Positions 9,103 to 17,436 of a DNA stretch of 64,000 bases are shown here, piece after piece. The position numbers and the translations under genes were made by a program. Location: contig OZ241740.1 in assembly GCA_965200975.1 (NCBI GenBank), forward strand, positions 1-64,000, written 5' to 3'. The notes under the pieces are model-generated. The model had not been told where the DNA came from, searched no databases, and saw only the letters and a program-made list of their open reading frames with translations. Position 1 is the first letter of the stretch. Each line of letters begins with the position of its first letter. Source of the stretch: S5-327 sp965200975. GTDB taxonomy: Bacteria > Chloroflexota > Dehalococcoidia > Lucifugimonadales > Australimonadaceae.

Positions 9103-10263
9103 CTAGAGCGCGGACAGCACCCTGTCGGCAACGTCGGGCTCGACCCAGGTCTTCCATTCCACGGTGTTCTGGAGGAACCAGGTGGCGACATCGTCGATCT
9201 CGGCGCCGGACTCGTTGAGGTAGCCTTCAGCCGCCAGCTGGTTGCCTGCGTTGAAGTCCCACTTCTCCAGGAAGGGAATCAGGTCGGGCGAGGTCTCGTG
9301 CAGCTCGGAGTTGATGCCGATGAAGATCTCGGCGATCGGGTATCCGCACATCTTGCCGGACTCCCAGCACTCCTCGGAGTATTCAGCCTCTTCGAGGATG
9401 TAGTACCCGCCCCACTGAGTGTCCATGTTGAAGCTCAGCGTCGTCGGGCCCCAGTAGTAGAAGAGGATCGGCTCTTCCTTGAGGAAGGCTGCTTCTATCT
9501 CTGCGGCAAGCGCCGCGCCGGAGCCGGGGTTGATCGGCTCGACGTAATCGCCCAGCTCGTACGAATCGATCTTCTCAAGGTTGACCCTCTCGCATTCCCA
9601 GCCGGGGATGCAGTTGAGCAGGCGGGCCTTGCCCTCGCTGTCGGGGGTCACGAACAGGCTCCAGTACTCTTCCTTCTTCAGATCCTCGACCGAAACGAGA
9701 CCCGGATGCGCGTCCTTCACGTACTGCGGGACGATGAAGGTGGCCTGCCAGTTGTCCTCAAGGCTCTTGCCGACAGCCTCAGCGTCGCCGCGGGCAGTGG
9801 CGGCTTCCCATGCCTCGATCTGGTTGGGGATCCAGATCTCCATCGAAATGTGGGTGTCGCCGCTGGTGAGCGCTTCCAGCCCTGGAATCGTCGACAGCAG
9901 CACGCCGTCCGTCGGGTAGCAGTAGCCGAGGTTCGTAATCTTCTCGGCAATCGCAGCCTGGATCAGACCGGACGTCCAGTCGAGGTCGGTGAAGACGATC
10001 TCAGGCTTGGAGTCGTCGGGACACTCGCCCGACTCTTCCATTACCATCGCGGCCGTAGGGGTGGGAGTGGGCTCCTCCACCATCATCGCGGTGGGCGTGG
10101 GGGTTGGCTCCTCCATCATCATTGCAGCCGTCGGCGTGGGCGTAGGAGCAGGCCTTGGAGTTGGGGTTGCGGTGGGGTCGGCCCCGCAAGCGACGAGCAT
10201 AGCCGTCAGGGCGGCGAGCAGTCCCGCGAGGGACAGGCTGTGTTTCCAAGTGAGCTTTCTCAA
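9103..10263 (-). CDS. Glycine betaine/proline ABC transporter substrate-binding lipoprotein
   Basis: A 386-residue OpuAC/ProX-like binding protein. An N-terminal signal ends in the lipobox LVAC (lipidated Cys26), so it is tethered outside the membrane. A low-complexity Pro/Thr/Met linker follows (about 27-77). The binding domain begins near IVFTDLDWTSGLIQAAIAEK and contains WIPNQIEAW and a PILFYYWGPT strand. These match quaternary-ammonium binding proteins, where Trp residues form the aromatic box. It is the third gene of the operon after the ATPase and permease, and is followed by a strong terminator. Choline or proline betaine are possible alternative ligands. Confidence 0.93.
   Translation of the reverse strand: MRKLTWKHSLSLAGLLAALTAMLVACGADPTATPTPRPAPTPTPTAAMMMEEPTPTPTAMMVEEPTPTPTAAMVMEESGECPDDSKPEIVFTDLDWTSGLIQAAIAEKITNLGYCYPTDGVLLSTIPGLEALTSGDTHISMEIWIPNQIEAWEAATARGDAEAVGKSLEDNWQATFIVPQYVKDAHPGLVSVEDLKKEEYWSLFVTPDSEGKARLLNCIPGWECERVNLEKIDSYELGDYVEPINPGSGAALAAEIEAAFLKEEPILFYYWGPTTLSFNMDTQWGGYYILEEAEYSEECWESGKMCGYPIAEIFIGINSELHETSPDLIPFLEKWDFNAGNQLAAEGYLNESGAEIDDVATWFLQNTVEWKTWVEPDVADRVLSAL
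10033..10146 (-). repeat. Threefold tandem repeat encoding a Pro-Thr-Met linker
   Basis: Three consecutive units encode PTPTPTAAMMMEE, PTPTPTAMMVEE and PTPTPTAAMVMEE (residues 40-77 of the binding lipoprotein). The repeat is visible at DNA level as 36-39 bp imperfect units. It forms a spacer between the lipidated Cys and the binding domain. Unit number is likely to vary by slippage. Confidence 0.9.
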
Positions 10264-10338
10264 ATTCTTCCTCCAGATGCAGTAGTTGTATTTTTACCGG
10301 ATGGTTCCAGTTTGGCCGGCGATCGGCCCTGCAAGGGG

Positions 10339-11346
10339 CTAGTGCCCAGGGCCGGTGAGGGCTTCCTGGCGCTCTCTTGCAAGGGCTTGGGTTACACGGT
10401 CGATGATGATGGCGAGAATGACGATGCCGATCCCGCCGTTGAGGGCCTTGCCGGGCTGGAACTGCGACAGGGCGCGGTTGACGTCGTCTCCCAGCCCTCC
10501 GGCGCCTACAAGGGACGCTATGACCACCATAGCGAGCGCCATCATGGTCGTTTGGTTGATGCCGGCCATAATGGTGGGCACAGCCATGGGTATCTGAACT
10601 TTCCAGAGCAGCTGCCCGGAGGTTGTGCCGAATGAGCGGGCCGCCTCGACCACGTTGGCGTTTACTTGCCGGATGCCGAGGTTGGTGAGCCGGATTGCCG
10701 GCGGCACCGCGTAGATCACCGTCGCCAGCACGCCTGCTGTGTTGCCAATGCCGAAGAACATAATGGCCGGGACGAGATACACGAACGCCGGCAGGGTTTG
10801 CATCGCGTCGAGGACGGGGCGGATGAGCGCGTCGATGGTGTCGTTGCGCGTAGCGAGGATGCCGAGGGGGATGGCGATTCCGATAGAGAGCAGGACGGCG
10901 ACGGAGATGAGCGCCATCGTCTCCATAGCGCTCTGCCAGAGCCCAAAACCGCCCAGGAGCAGGAGCGCGCAGACCGAGAATATGCAGATGCGGGGGCCGG
11001 CGACCTTAAGCGACAGAGCCCCTATCGCGGCTATCGACACCGGCCACGGCGCCCACTGCAGGAAATCCTCGAGCCGTACGAGGAATCGCAGGATAGTGTC
11101 GGAGATGGGACTGAGGATGAAGTCCATCTCGACGGTGATCCAGTCGATGATGTCGTCGACTTCGCGGGCCAGCTCCTGACCGAAGGTGATCGGGAACTCC
11201 ATCTCGTCGCCCCAGATGCGGGCGCCTATCCACGCGGCGACAAGGAAGACGAGAGCGCCGCCCCCGTAGATGTAACGGTCGGGCAAGAGGCTGAATCTCT
11301 CGCGCAGGCTGATGCTGTCGTTTCGGGTTTGCGATGCGAGTGCCAT
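10339..11346 (-). CDS. Glycine betaine/proline ABC transporter permease
   Basis: A 335-residue OpuAB/ProW-like inner-membrane permease. There are about seven hydrophobic segments. An N-terminal amphipathic stretch (VDDIIDWITVEMDFILSPIS) precedes the transport domain, as in ProW. The ABC-permease EAA-type loop is seen as VVEAARSFGTTSGQLLWKVQIPMAVPTIMAG. It moves glycine betaine or related osmolytes with the ATPase encoded 9 bp upstream. The binding protein follows after 75 bp. The start MALASQTRND is the first ATG of the frame. Confidence 0.94.
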   Translation of the reverse strand: MALASQTRNDSISLRERFSLLPDRYIYGGGALVFLVAAWIGARIWGDEMEFPITFGQELAREVDDIIDWITVEMDFILSPISDTILRFLVRLEDFLQWAPWPVSIAAIGALSLKVAGPRICIFSVCALLLLGGFGLWQSAMETMALISVAVLLSIGIAIPLGILATRNDTIDALIRPVLDAMQTLPAFVYLVPAIMFFGIGNTAGVLATVIYAVPPAIRLTNLGIRQVNANVVEAARSFGTTSGQLLWKVQIPMAVPTIMAGINQTTMMALAMVVIASLVGAGGLGDDVNRALSQFQPGKALNGGIGIVILAIIIDRVTQALARERQEALTGPGH

Positions 11347-11355
11347 GCGCCGCTC

Positions 11356-12615
11356 CTACGCGTCCGCGCCAATAGCGATAGCCGCTTCGGCTTCGGCCAC
11401 TGCCGCCGCTTCGATGCTTTCCTGCTCCATCAGTTCGATAAGCGCGCTGGGGAGCACCTGCCCCGCCAGCAAGCCGTCCTCGTCTATCAGGGGAACGGCA
11501 CCGGAGTTGTTCCGCACGAGCGGCAGGGCCGCCGAGACCGACAAGTCAGCCGACACCGGACTCACGTCGTCGCAGAGCGCGTCGCTGACGTGGGAGTCGC
11601 CCCGCTGGTTCGCCTCTGCAAGCGTGGCGAAGCTGGCGCATCCTACGTAGAGCCCGCGCCCGTCGACGACGAACCCCGCGACCTCGGCATGCTGGCTGAG
11701 CTCGTCCATAGCCTCCTTGGGAGACATAGACGCAAGGAGCCGCACGGCGGGGCGGGTCATCAGGGACCGGAGCGTGATGACGGCGGACTTGCGGACGTCG
11801 CGCACGAACTCGGTCACGTAGTCGTCCGCCGGGTGCGAGAGTATCTCCTCGCCCGTCCCCAGCTGGATGACAGAGCCGTCGCGCATGATCGCGATATGGT
11901 CGCCGAGCTTCAGGGCCTCATTCAGGTCGTGGGTGATGAAAATTATCGTCTTGTGGAACTGCTGCTGGAGGCGGATGAGCTCATTCTGCATATCGCGGCG
12001 AATGAGGGGGTCGAGCCCGCTGAACGGCTCGTCCATCAAGAGAACGTCAGGGTCGGCAGCGAGAGCGCGGGCAAGGCCGACGCGCTGCTGCATGCCTCCG
12101 CTGAGGGCGCCCGGGCGGTAACTCTCCCATCCCTTCAAGCCCACGAGCTCAAGCGTTTCGCGCGCCCGCTCCAGGCGCTTCGCCAGAGGCACGCCCTGCA
12201 CCTCCAGCCCCCAGGCGGCGTTCTCCTCCACTGTTCGGTGGGGCAGCAGGCCAAAGTGCTGGAAGACCATCGCAATCTTGGTCCGCCGGTACTGGATTAG
12301 CTGGTCGTCGCTGTAGTTGAGGATGTTCTCGCCGTCGACCTCGATCTCTCCGAACGTAGGTTCGATGAGCCTGATGAGCGTGCGCACCAGGGTGGATTTG
12401 CCGCTCCCCGACAAGCCCATCACCACGAACGTTTCGCCCGGCAGCACGTTGAAGCTCACGTCGCGCAGGCCGACAACGACGCCTTGCTCCTCGCGAAGCA
12501 CGGCCTTCGAAGTCTCTCGAATCTCCGGAGTCAGCGTGGCGGGCAGGTTGCGCCCGAACAGCTTCCAGAGGCCATTGACGCTTACTCTTGGCTTGGCTGA
12601 GGGGTCTATCGCCAT
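11356..12615 (-). CDS. Glycine betaine/proline ABC transporter ATP-binding protein with CBS region
   Basis: A 419-residue OpuAA/ProV-like ATPase. Seen in order: Walker A GLSGSGKST, Q-loop MVFQHFGLLPHRTV, signature LSGGMQQRVGLARALA, Walker B VLLMDEPFSGLDPLIR, and switch His in FITHDLNEA. About 120 further residues carry CBS-type repeats (SAVITLRSLMTRPAV, FVVDGRGLYVG, AVPLIDEDGLLAGQV), which in OpuA sense ionic strength. The ATG at 12615 has the strong ribosome site AGGAGGAG directly upstream; a longer frame was rejected. It is the first gene of the operon. A TTGACA-type promoter lies about 180 bp upstream, giving a long leader. Confidence 0.95.
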   Translation of the reverse strand: MAIDPSAKPRVSVNGLWKLFGRNLPATLTPEIRETSKAVLREEQGVVVGLRDVSFNVLPGETFVVMGLSGSGKSTLVRTLIRLIEPTFGEIEVDGENILNYSDDQLIQYRRTKIAMVFQHFGLLPHRTVEENAAWGLEVQGVPLAKRLERARETLELVGLKGWESYRPGALSGGMQQRVGLARALAADPDVLLMDEPFSGLDPLIRRDMQNELIRLQQQFHKTIIFITHDLNEALKLGDHIAIMRDGSVIQLGTGEEILSHPADDYVTEFVRDVRKSAVITLRSLMTRPAVRLLASMSPKEAMDELSQHAEVAGFVVDGRGLYVGCASFATLAEANQRGDSHVSDALCDDVSPVSADLSVSAALPLVRNNSGAVPLIDEDGLLAGQVLPSALIELMEQESIEAAAVAEAEAAIAIGADA

Positions 12616-13150
12616 TCCTCTCCTCCTGTTTCCTTGCTTGCTCAAGTCCGCGGATGATGCGTCGCCGTCAAGGAAGAGGTGAGGGAAAAGGAAGGATCGA
12701 TCCGCGGTGAATCGATAAGGGGCCATCTATGGGCCGCGCATCGCCCAGCAAGGGGCGGCGGGCTGCTCCCTATTGCCGCAGGGTGGCGACACACTAGCCG
12801 CCTGCGCAACGAGTGTCAACCCGCGGATTCCGTCGCATATCGCCAACGTTACAGCGGATTTACGCTATCCGGGGCGCGCCTCGAAACCGGCGAGTGGCGA
12901 GGCTCATCCTCGTGAAGCGACCGCCCATCCGCTACGGCGTCCCTGTGTCCGTACGCCTGCGGGCCGCGCGGTCGCTTTCGTGCGCGGCTCCGGCGATTCA
13001 CGCACTAATTCGTCAAGCAGCCGGCGTGTTTCAAAGAGTTGCCCATGCAGCGAATCAACTGATTTGCGCTCGCAGAAGGGCTTGCGAAAGGGAAACGCCC
13101 TCTCCAGGCAAGCCCTCGCGCTCCTATAGCTAGCGGCGAGAGAAGGCTGC
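12616..13150. other. 535-bp non-coding region upstream of the betaine operon
   Basis: No convincing gene is seen. It holds the candidate operon promoter (12791-12819) and a ~170-nt leader towards the ATPase gene. Near its far end is a 9-bp inverted repeat, AGGGCTTGC at 13077-13085 and its complement at 13108-13116. Inside the loop of that repeat, AGGG and CCCT can form a second small stem. The repeat lies about 35 bp beyond the stop of the VOC gene on the minus strand, so it may be that gene's terminator, but it lacks a T-run. Confidence 0.6.
12791..12819 (-). promoter_or_regulatory. Candidate sigma-70 promoter of the betaine transporter operon
   Basis: On the minus strand a perfect TTGACA (12814-12819) is followed after 17 bp by TAGTGT (12791-12796), a weak -10. 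The first 11 bases, TTGACACTCGT, and a GGCTA before the -10 are shared with the 23S rRNA promoter at 20783-20812. This suggests a conserved local promoter style. The predicted start is near 12785. Confidence 0.5.
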
Positions 13151-13609
13151 CTAACGCGCGGCAGCCTCTTCGAAGACGAATCGGGCGTTCCCGCCGCCCA
13201 CGCGCTCAGACAGGAACTGCTTCCCTTCTGCCGGCGACATGAGGTCGACATAGATCTCCAGCCTGTTGCCGTCGGGGTCGTTGAAGTACACGCTCTTCGT
13301 CATGCCGTGGTCGGTCAGGCTCACGATCTCGACTTCGTGGTCGACCAGCCGCTGGTGCAGCAGCTGCAGTTCGGCCATGCCGCCGTCTACGACGAGCGCG
13401 ACGTGTCCGAGGCCGGCGTTGCCGCGCGTCGGCTCGCCGTTCACGCTGAACAGCCCGATGTCGTGGTGCTGCGTCCCAAACGACATAAACGCCGCGCCCG
13501 GCGAGCGCCGCACCGTCTCCATGCCGAGGGCGTCGCGGTAGAACGCCTCCGCTTCGTCGACATTGGCGACCCGCAGCACAACATGCCCTACTCGCTGAAT
13601 CCTCGCCAT
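13151..13609 (-). CDS. VOC superfamily (glyoxalase/dioxygenase-like) protein
   Basis: A 152-residue protein with the paired beta-alpha-beta-beta-beta modules of the vicinal oxygen chelate fold. The first module is RVGHVVLRVANVDEAEAFYRDALGMETV. The second contains LGHVALVVDGG, YFNDPDGNRLEIYVD and the acidic metal-binding Glu in the last strand. Candidate metal ligands are His (GHVVL), His (GHVAL) and Glu (LEIYVD). Such proteins include catechol dioxygenases, glyoxalases and fosfomycin-resistance enzymes; the substrate is not evident. A strong AAGGAGGCAATC ribosome site supports the ATG at 13609. It is divergent from the dihydroxyphthalate-decarboxylase-like gene, which might suggest a shared aromatic-degradation role. 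Confidence 0.88.
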   Translation of the reverse strand: MARIQRVGHVVLRVANVDEAEAFYRDALGMETVRRSPGAAFMSFGTQHHDIGLFSVNGEPTRGNAGLGHVALVVDGGMAELQLLHQRLVDHEVEIVSLTDHGMTKSVYFNDPDGNRLEIYVDLMSPAEGKQFLSERVGGGNARFVFEEAAAR

Positions 13610-13771
13610 GATTGCCTCCTTGCGGACTGCGCCGCCATCTACAGTTTAGCGCGCCTGTCCACCGATCCACGCCCACGCCGCTCTGCGGCTGACGGCTTGA
13701 CCCTGCCCGGCGCGGAGCATACCGTTGCAGCGTCTGGTCTCTGCCGCACATCGGGAAGGAGAAGCCGCCTC

Positions 13772-14773
13772 ATGACTACATCAGAGAAGACCAAACTCGA
13801 AGTCTCCGTCGGTTACGCATCGATGACGTACGAAATCGTCCGCCCGCTGATGGAGGGGCGCGTCCAGATCGAGGGCGTCGAGCTCGACCCCGTCGAGGAG
13901 CTGGGCCCCACTCCTACGGCGAACTCCCGGATGAAGACGGGGGACTTTGGCTTGTGCGACCTCAACATGGGCTACTGGCTCGCCGCCATCGACCAGGGAT
14001 GGGACATCGTCGGCCTCCCCATCTTTGTTAAGCGCAAGAGCGCTCACTGGTACATGGTCGTCCGCAACGACCGCGGCATCGGCGGCCCCAGAGACCTCGA
14101 GGGGCGGCGGATAGCGACCCGCTCCTTCCGCTCAGCGATCGTCACCTGGTGCCGCGGCTTGCTCAAGCATCGCCACGGCGTCGACACCTCCACCTTCCGC
14201 TGGCTCGTGACCGACGCGGAAGACTACTTTCCCATCTACGACAAGTCGGCCAACGTCGAGGTCGTGCAGGACGGCAAGGTGAGCGTGAAAGACCACTTGC
14301 AGCGTCTGCTCGACGGCGAGGTGGACGCCTTCCTGGGCGACATCTCCGATCCGGAGTTGTTCGGGTGGGTGTCGAGCGACGCCCGCATCCGGAGACTCTT
14401 CCCCGACTACATGGATGAAGACCTGCGCCTCTGGCGCGACGAGAGCATCTTCACGCCGGTGCACATGATGGTGATGAGCGGCAAGCTCGACCGCGAAGAC
14501 CCGACGCTGGCGATGCGCGTGTACGACGCTTTCGAGCGCTCGAAGGCGCAAGCTTACTTCGACCTGCTGCGCGACCGCGGGAGCTTCTCCGTTATCTATT
14601 TGCGCGAGTATGTGGAGGAGCAGTTCAGGAAGTGGGGCGACCCGTTCGTTTACGGCGTCAACGCGAACCGCCGGATGCTCGATTGGTACATCGACATCAG
14701 CCACGAGCAAGGCGTCATGGCGAAGCGCTACGCGCTCGACGAGGTGCTCTCTCCCGGCGTGCTGGGAACGTAG
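13772..14773 (+). CDS. 4,5-dihydroxyphthalate decarboxylase-like / periplasmic-binding-fold protein
   Basis: 333 residues, starting at an ATG preceded by GGGAAGGAGAAG; the longer open frame upstream was rejected. The pattern LEVSVGYASMTYEIVRPLME...GRVQIEGVEL, followed by FGLCDLNMGYWLAA and GPRDLEGRRIATRSF, resembles 4,5-dihydroxyphthalate decarboxylase and NMT1/SsuA-type substrate-binding folds. There is no signal peptide, which favours a cytoplasmic enzyme over a transporter binding protein. No transporter genes flank it. The real substrate is unknown, and annotation by this family name is often only structural. Confidence 0.7.
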   Translation: MTTSEKTKLEVSVGYASMTYEIVRPLMEGRVQIEGVELDPVEELGPTPTANSRMKTGDFGLCDLNMGYWLAAIDQGWDIVGLPIFVKRKSAHWYMVVRNDRGIGGPRDLEGRRIATRSFRSAIVTWCRGLLKHRHGVDTSTFRWLVTDAEDYFPIYDKSANVEVVQDGKVSVKDHLQRLLDGEVDAFLGDISDPELFGWVSSDARIRRLFPDYMDEDLRLWRDESIFTPVHMMVMSGKLDREDPTLAMRVYDAFERSKAQAYFDLLRDRGSFSVIYLREYVEEQFRKWGDPFVYGVNANRRMLDWYIDISHEQGVMAKRYALDEVLSPGVLGT

Positions 14774-14786
14774 GGAAGCCGGCTTG

Positions 14787-14795
14787 TGCTATCAT
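14787..14795 (+). promoter_or_regulatory. Candidate extended -10 promoter before the HicB-like gene
   Basis: TGC-TATCAT fits an extended -10 element (TGn then a five-of-six match to TATAAT). No clear -35 box is seen at the usual distance, which is normal for this class. It lies about 50 bp before the ATG at 14845. Confidence 0.4.
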
Positions 14796-14844
14796 TAAGC
14801 GTCTTACAGAAGGGCTCACACAGTCACGGAGAGGACTCCCACGT

Positions 14845-15183
14845 ATGAGTAAGAAGGTGGTCGTCAAGACAACGCTCACTATCGAGAGTCGGCAGGGCGG
14901 GCTGATGTTCGCAGCCCGGCTGAAGGGGCTGGGGCTCACCGGGTATGGCCGCACCCACGACGAAGCCAAGGAGAGCGTCAAAGCCTTGTTCAAGCAGTGG
15001 GTCGACGGCTACCGTCAGCTGGGCGTACTGGCGGAGCGGCTGGACTGCATTGGGGCGGAGTGGTGCTGGTACGACGAGTACCAGGACAGCGCCCCCATTG
15101 AGGATGTCGCTCTCGGCGTCCAGCAGGCGGCGTCCGCTGCGCCTCTCATGAGCGTCCCTATCTCAATGGCGATGGCGGCGTAG
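14845..15183 (+). CDS. HicB-like small protein (possible antitoxin)
   Basis: 112 residues. The N-terminal half, VKTTLTIESRQGGLMFAARLKGLGLTGYGRTHDEAKESV, has the strand-strand-helix form of HicB partial RNase-H folds. In these, an input signal 'fvA.cpeLpg..t.G.T.eEA' precedes a helix. No C-terminal ribbon-helix-helix or HTH DNA-binding domain is evident; the end is Ala/Met-rich. GAGAGGACT precedes the ATG. A second small, frame-disrupted reading frame starts 10 bp downstream, consistent with a two-gene toxin-antitoxin arrangement. An isolated HicB-like regulator is an equally possible reading. Confidence 0.62.
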   Translation: MSKKVVVKTTLTIESRQGGLMFAARLKGLGLTGYGRTHDEAKESVKALFKQWVDGYRQLGVLAERLDCIGAEWCWYDEYQDSAPIEDVALGVQQAASAAPLMSVPISMAMAA

Positions 15184-15193
15184 CCTCCCCACT

Positions 15194-15458
15194 ATGGTGC
15201 GCGAAGAGCCGACGCTTGTTCCTATCGCAACGCTGCGGATGGCGTTACTGCACACAGGGTTCGTCGAGCAGGGAGCAAGGACGTTTCCTCTACGACTTGG
15301 GAGGCGAACCCTGGCATCTCGTATTCAGGCCTGACCCGGACGGCAACGTAGATGGCAGAGACGTTCTGTTAGACATCCAAGAGCAGATCCCAGCACTGTC
15401 CGTCGAGGTGCGTAACGTAATCGCCAAGAACTTCGACGTAGAGCCGGATTCTATCTGA
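15194..15458 (+). pseudogene. Small gene after hicB-like gene, apparently split by a +1 frameshift
   Basis: From ATG 15194 one frame gives MVREEPTLVPIATLRMALLH then TGFVEQGA. A protein-like continuation is found only in the +1 frame: GRFLYDLGGEPWHLVFRP, followed by DPDGNVDGRDVLLDIQEQ, ending at 15458. Skipping one base near 15275 would join them into an ~87-residue protein. Position and size suit a HicA-like toxin, but the usual G-S-H motif is absent, so the family is not identified. An alternative is a shorter protein from a TTG at 15216 in the second frame, but its N-terminus looks unnatural. Confidence 0.45.
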
Positions 15459-15505
15459 CCGCCCGGGTTTGAGGGCGGCGCACACCGCAAGGAGGCTCCC
15501 CCGCA

Positions 15506-16108
15506 ATGCCCGATTTCTTCGACGTCGTCCGCAGTCAGCGCGGGGTCTCGCGCTTCAAGCCCGACCCTGTGCCCGCCGCGACGCTCCAGCAGATCCTTGA
15601 GGCCGCCACGCGCGCGCCCAGCGGCAGCAACCGCCAGCAGTGGCGGTTCATGGTTGTCGAGGAGCGCGAACTGAAAGCCCGGCTCGGCGAGCTCTACCTC
15701 GAGGCGGACCGCCGCTCTCGCGAGTCGGCGCCGCCTGCGCCTCCGGCAGGCGATCCACTGCTCTTCACCCACGGCATGGCCGACGTGCCGGTCGTCATCC
15801 TGCCGTGCGTCGAGAAGTGGCGCATTCAGGGGCGCGAGGTGTACCGGGGCGCGTCCATCTACCCGGCAGTGCAGAACCTGATGCTGGCAGCTGCGGCGCA
15901 CGGTCTCGGCACGCGCCTCACGACGCGGTGGCAGTACTGCTACCAGGAGGTCGCCGAACTGCTTGGCGTGCCGGACGATTGGGACATCATGGCGCTCATT
16001 CCGCTCGGCTATCCCGCGGCGCCCGACCACCTAGGCGGAAGCCGCCGCAAGCCCGTGCCGGAGATTGCGTTCCGAAACGCCTGGGGCGAGGCCTGGACGG
16101 CGCTCTAG
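15506..16108 (+). CDS. Nitroreductase family protein
   Basis: A 200-residue FMN-dependent nitroreductase-fold protein. The N-terminus FFDVVRSQRGVSRFKPDPVP holds the conserved R-S-x-R-x-F region that binds FMN phosphate. APSGSNRQQWRFMVV is the second flavin contact. GASIYPAVQNLMLAAAAHGLGTRLTT is the helix at the dimer interface. IPLGYP closes the fold. A strong AAGGAGG ribosome site precedes the ATG. The electron donor (NADPH or F420H2) and substrate are not readable. Confidence 0.92.
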   Translation: MPDFFDVVRSQRGVSRFKPDPVPAATLQQILEAATRAPSGSNRQQWRFMVVEERELKARLGELYLEADRRSRESAPPAPPAGDPLLFTHGMADVPVVILPCVEKWRIQGREVYRGASIYPAVQNLMLAAAAHGLGTRLTTRWQYCYQEVAELLGVPDDWDIMALIPLGYPAAPDHLGGSRRKPVPEIAFRNAWGEAWTAL

Positions 16109-16152
16109 GAGCGGCAGTCAGGCCCCGGCCCGGCGTCTCCGGGACGGGCACG

Positions 16153-16665
16153 CTAGCGCGGCGCCCTGATTACGAACGTGCCGCCGATGCGGTCGTGCAG
16201 CCCCTGCCGCCTCGCGTCGAACAGAATCGTGAAGACGATGACGATGACGACGACGAACCCAATGAAGTTTCCGATATTGGCTCCGGTGTCGCCGAAGATG
16301 GGGCTGAGCACAGCGGCGAGAACGGCGCCGAGCGCCCGGGCGAGGAGCTCGCGGACAGCCACGGAGCCGGCGCTGGCCTTCTCGCCGTTGACGTCGACGA
16401 CCCTCAGACCAAGCGCCATCTTGCCAAGCGTCGCGCCGAGGGTTGTTGTCAGAACGAAGAAGTAGCCGAAGAACACCAGGGCGCTCACCAGACTTGCGAC
16501 GACGTCCGAGCTCGCCTCGGGATCGAAGACGCTGCCCCCGATGCCTAGCGCTCCCAGGATGAGGGTGATGATGAGAACGACGATGAGGTCGATCACGTAT
16601 GCGGCGAATCGGACCAGGCGCCCTGCATAGGGCAGGGATGGGGAATCGGGAGTGCTGAAGGCCAT
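16153..16665 (-). CDS. RDD family membrane protein
   Basis: A 170-residue protein. The YAGRLVRFAAYVIDLIVVLI start contains the R..A..iD motif of RDD proteins. Later are TLGKMALGLRVVDVNGEKAS and FDARRQGLHDRIGGTFVI, the second and third RDD signatures. Four membrane segments are expected. Function is poorly known; some RDD proteins act in cation transport. The ATG at 16665 has GAGAGGAGCC upstream. It lies 56 bp after a second RDD gene on the same strand, so the two probably form an operon and arose by duplication. Confidence 0.9.
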   Translation of the reverse strand: MAFSTPDSPSLPYAGRLVRFAAYVIDLIVVLIITLILGALGIGGSVFDPEASSDVVASLVSALVFFGYFFVLTTTLGATLGKMALGLRVVDVNGEKASAGSVAVRELLARALGAVLAAVLSPIFGDTGANIGNFIGFVVVIVIVFTILFDARRQGLHDRIGGTFVIRAPR

Positions 16666-16721
16666 AGATAGGCTCCTCTCGAAATTGAAATCGCGGCCGG
16701 AATCGAGCGGCCGAATCCGAG

Positions 16722-17186
16722 CTAACGCAGGCTGACCACCTGAGTGCCCATCATCTTGTCGTGGACTGCCTGCCGTTTCTCGTCCCACAGGGGCCACAGG
16801 TAGTTGATGAGCAAGAAGATCCCGGACGTGATCGGGCTGGCTATACCGTTGACAATGATGAACTTGAGCAGAAAGCTCCGCACCAGGAAGTTGTTGGCCC
16901 AATCCAAAGGCTCGCCAGTCGCCGCGTAGACGACCTGGGCGCCCATAACGCGCTTACCGACGCTCTGTCCGTTCCCGTACCTGGACGCCACCCAGGCGAG
17001 CGCGCCGCACGTTGCGGCCAGCCCCGCAAGGCTGAGCGCCGCGAACGCGAATCCATCGAGCACGGCGCCGAGCACGATGCCCGCCGCCAGCGGCGCAAAG
17101 CTGAGCGCCCACGCAGCCGCGTCGATCACTTCGGCGAGGAGCCGGGTGATCCACTCCGCTTCCTCCAGGGCTGCTGCGTTCTCCAT
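16722..17186 (-). CDS. RDD family membrane protein (divergent copy)
   Basis: 154 residues with about four hydrophobic segments. The signature GNGQSVGKRVMGAQVVYAATGEPLDW and the end LWDEKRQAVHDKMMGTQVVSL match the second and third RDD motifs. The first R-D motif is replaced by AEVIDAAAWALSFAP, which keeps the Asp. ATG at 17186 follows GGGAGGAGCCC. It is the first gene of a two-gene RDD unit. Confidence 0.85.
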   Translation of the reverse strand: MENAAALEEAEWITRLLAEVIDAAAWALSFAPLAAGIVLGAVLDGFAFAALSLAGLAATCGALAWVASRYGNGQSVGKRVMGAQVVYAATGEPLDWANNFLVRSFLLKFIIVNGIASPITSGIFLLINYLWPLWDEKRQAVHDKMMGTQVVSLR

Positions 17187-17436
17187 ACGATGGGCTCCTC
17201 CCAAGCCGCGCACTTCGTAGGGTAGCACCCCGCTTGCTCCGCTCTATACCCGTTTCGTCGTCAAATTCTGCAGCGGGGCGGGGGTGGGAGCTAACAGCCG
17301 TGGCTGTCTCTGGGCGGCGCAACGCGAGCCTGCCACGGGCCGACGCCGCGCTGGGCGCAGGCGAATTCCGCAGGCATAGCGCGCCGCCTCCGGACGGCGA
17401 AAGGAACGAGGGAAAGGGGAAGGGGGTACGAGAGAT

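Noticed and set aside
10666..12300. 544-residue open frame antisense to the betaine permease and ATPase
   Set aside because: Shadow of two well-supported transporter genes.
12904..13251. 115-residue minus-strand frame upstream of the betaine operon
   Set aside because: Overlaps the end of the VOC gene and has Ser/Arg-rich composition without a ribosome site.
13307..13771. 155-residue extension of the dihydroxyphthalate-decarboxylase-like protein
   Set aside because: Overlaps the VOC gene on the other strand; the ATG at 13772 has a good ribosome site.
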